A stretch of DNA of 6,228 nt from NCBI GenBank assembly GCA_947457715.1, contig CANGXK010000167.1:1-6228 (forward strand). The letters are read 5' to 3'. Both the position numbers and the translations under genes were made by a program. Under the pieces are notes generated by a model that had not been told where the DNA came from, did not search any database, and saw only the letters and a list, made by a program, of their open reading frames with translations. Every line of letters starts with the position of its first letter. The first letter of the stretch is position 1. This stretch comes from Gemmatimonadota bacterium. Lineage in GTDB: Bacteria > Gemmatimonadota > Gemmatimonadetes > Gemmatimonadales > Gemmatimonadaceae. Positions 5,306-6,228 of the stretch are shown here, piece after piece.

Positions 5306-6228
5306 ATGCGATTCTTCAATTCCGCACGCCGGGTGATCCGTCCAGTGGGCGCCATGGCTGCCGTGTTTGCGGTGGCCGGGTGCAGCTCGGACCTTCTCTC
5401 GGTTCCTACGCCTGACGTGATCGCCGAGGAAGCCATTGGTGGCAGCCTTGGTGTGACCACGCTGCGAAACGGCGCCATGCAGGACTTCATCGTGTCGTAC
5501 TCCGGTACCCAGGACGGATTCGTTGTCGTCTCTGGAAACCTGGGCGATGAGCTCAACACCACGGATACCTTCGCCGACCGGTACAACACGGACGGACGCA
5601 ACTCGAGTGAAGTACTCGGTGGTGCCGTGCAAACGCCCTACGTCCAACTGCAACTGGCACGCGCCAGTCTCGCATCGGCCATCGAGAAGTGGATCGCGAT
5701 CAAGCCGACGACCGCAGCCGCGAAAGACTCTCTCAGTGAGATGTACGCCATTCGCGGCTTTACCGAGACGGCGTTCGGTGAGGGCTGGTGTTCCGGCGTG
5801 CCGTTCAGCAAGGTCGGTGCGAACGGTGACTTCGAGTATGGCAGCCCGCAGACGACGGCGCAGGTCTATACCCGTGCCGGCGCGTCGATGGATAGCGCAC
5901 TCGCGAACGCCACGGGCACGAACTACCGCAGCTTGGCGTCGATCGGCAAGGCGCGCGTGTTGCTCAACCAGGGGCAGTTCGCCCAGGCAGCCGCGGCGGT
6001 GAGCGGCGTGGCCACGAGCTACAAGCACGTGCTCAGCCACTCGATCGCCACCGGTCGTCAGACCAACGGCCTTTGGACGGCGATGTACAATGCCGGCACG
6101 CGATACGTGGTGACCACGAAGGAAGGCACGAACGGTATCGACTACCTCGTCACGCCGGCTGATCCGCGTGTGCCTTGGGTGCCGACGGCCAACCTTGGTT
6201 TCGACGGGACCAGCACGAACTTGCCGCG
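5306..6228 (+). CDS. SusD/RagB-like outer-membrane nutrient-binding lipoprotein, C-terminus off the right edge
   Basis: The first 307 codons are present; SusD-like proteins are usually 450-650 residues, so roughly a third or more is missing. The N-terminus M-R-F-F-N-S-A-R-R-V precedes a short hydrophobic core and the lipobox V-A-G-C26. Ser at +2 is compatible with outer-membrane sorting. L-S-V-P-T-P-D is the typical short segment after the lipid anchor. Y-A-I-R-G-F-T-E-T-A-F-G-E-G-W-C-S-G-V-P (about 147-166) matches the conserved SusD helix leading into a Gly/Pro loop (R-A-x-x-Y-x-x-L-A-x-x-x-G-x-x-P in relatives). K-A-R-V-L-L-N-Q-G-Q-F-A-Q-A-A-A-A-V (about 215-232) is a TPR-like helix pair as in the SusD fold. 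The gene starts 14 bases after the transporter stop, so the two are surely co-transcribed. The upstream ribosome site is weak, overlapping the stop region (GAGACGACC), which suggests coupling. It should sit on the cell surface and bind the ligand for the transporter. Confidence 0.92.
   Translation, partial: MRFFNSARRVIRPVGAMAAVFAVAGCSSDLLSVPTPDVIAEEAIGGSLGVTTLRNGAMQDFIVSYSGTQDGFVVVSGNLGDELNTTDTFADRYNTDGRNSSEVLGGAVQTPYVQLQLARASLASAIEKWIAIKPTTAAAKDSLSEMYAIRGFTETAFGEGWCSGVPFSKVGANGDFEYGSPQTTAQVYTRAGASMDSALANATGTNYRSLASIGKARVLLNQGQFAQAAAAVSGVATSYKHVLSHSIATGRQTNGLWTAMYNAGTRYVVTTKEGTNGIDYLVTPADPRVPWVPTANLGFDGTSTNLP

Noticed and set aside
5174..6040. 288-codon minus-strand open frame
   Set aside because: It is antisense to the transporter end and the SusD-like gene, has unnatural Arg/His-rich composition, and the plus strand has a clear lipoprotein with SusD motifs.

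Overview
The window looks like a piece of a Gemmatimonadota-type chromosome. It is GC-rich (above 60% by eye) and carries a SusC/RagA-like TonB-dependent transporter paired with a SusD/RagB-like lipoprotein. SusC/SusD pairs are classic in Bacteroidota, but high GC together with this pairing and a Tat-exported oxidoreductase fits Gemmatimonas-like bacteria better. This assignment is inferred from composition and gene families, not from a marker gene.

Layout. (1) Positions 1-1070, minus strand: the N-terminal 356 codons of a Tat-exported FAD-dependent oxidoreductase of the DAO/monomeric sarcosine oxidase type, running off the left edge. (2) Positions 1071-1187: a short divergent intergenic region holding a possible 19-codon upstream ORF whose stop overlaps the next start. 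(3) Positions 1188-1655, plus strand: a small exported mono-heme cytochrome c. (4) Positions 1656-2123: 468 bases with no convincing protein gene but many inverted repeats. These are a strong hairpin after the cytochrome, a candidate sigma-70 promoter, and three tandem hairpins (one a perfect UUCG-loop stem, one about 50 nt long) just before the Shine-Dalgarno of the transporter gene. (5) Positions 2124-5291, plus strand: a complete 1055-residue SusC/RagA-like transporter. (6) From 5306 to the right edge, plus strand: the first 307 codons of a SusD/RagB-like lipoprotein, 14 bases after the transporter stop.

How the parts may work together. The transporter and lipoprotein should form an outer-membrane pedal-bin uptake complex for an unknown nutrient; nothing in the window identifies the substrate. 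The divergent oxidoreductase and cytochrome are both predicted to act outside the cytoplasmic membrane. They could be redox partners, with electrons from the flavoenzyme passed to the cytochrome instead of to oxygen, but this rests only on adjacency and shared location.

I found no RNA gene, mobile element or CRISPR array, and no clear new system. The least explained parts are the structured leader before the transporter gene and the upstream ORF coupled to the cytochrome.
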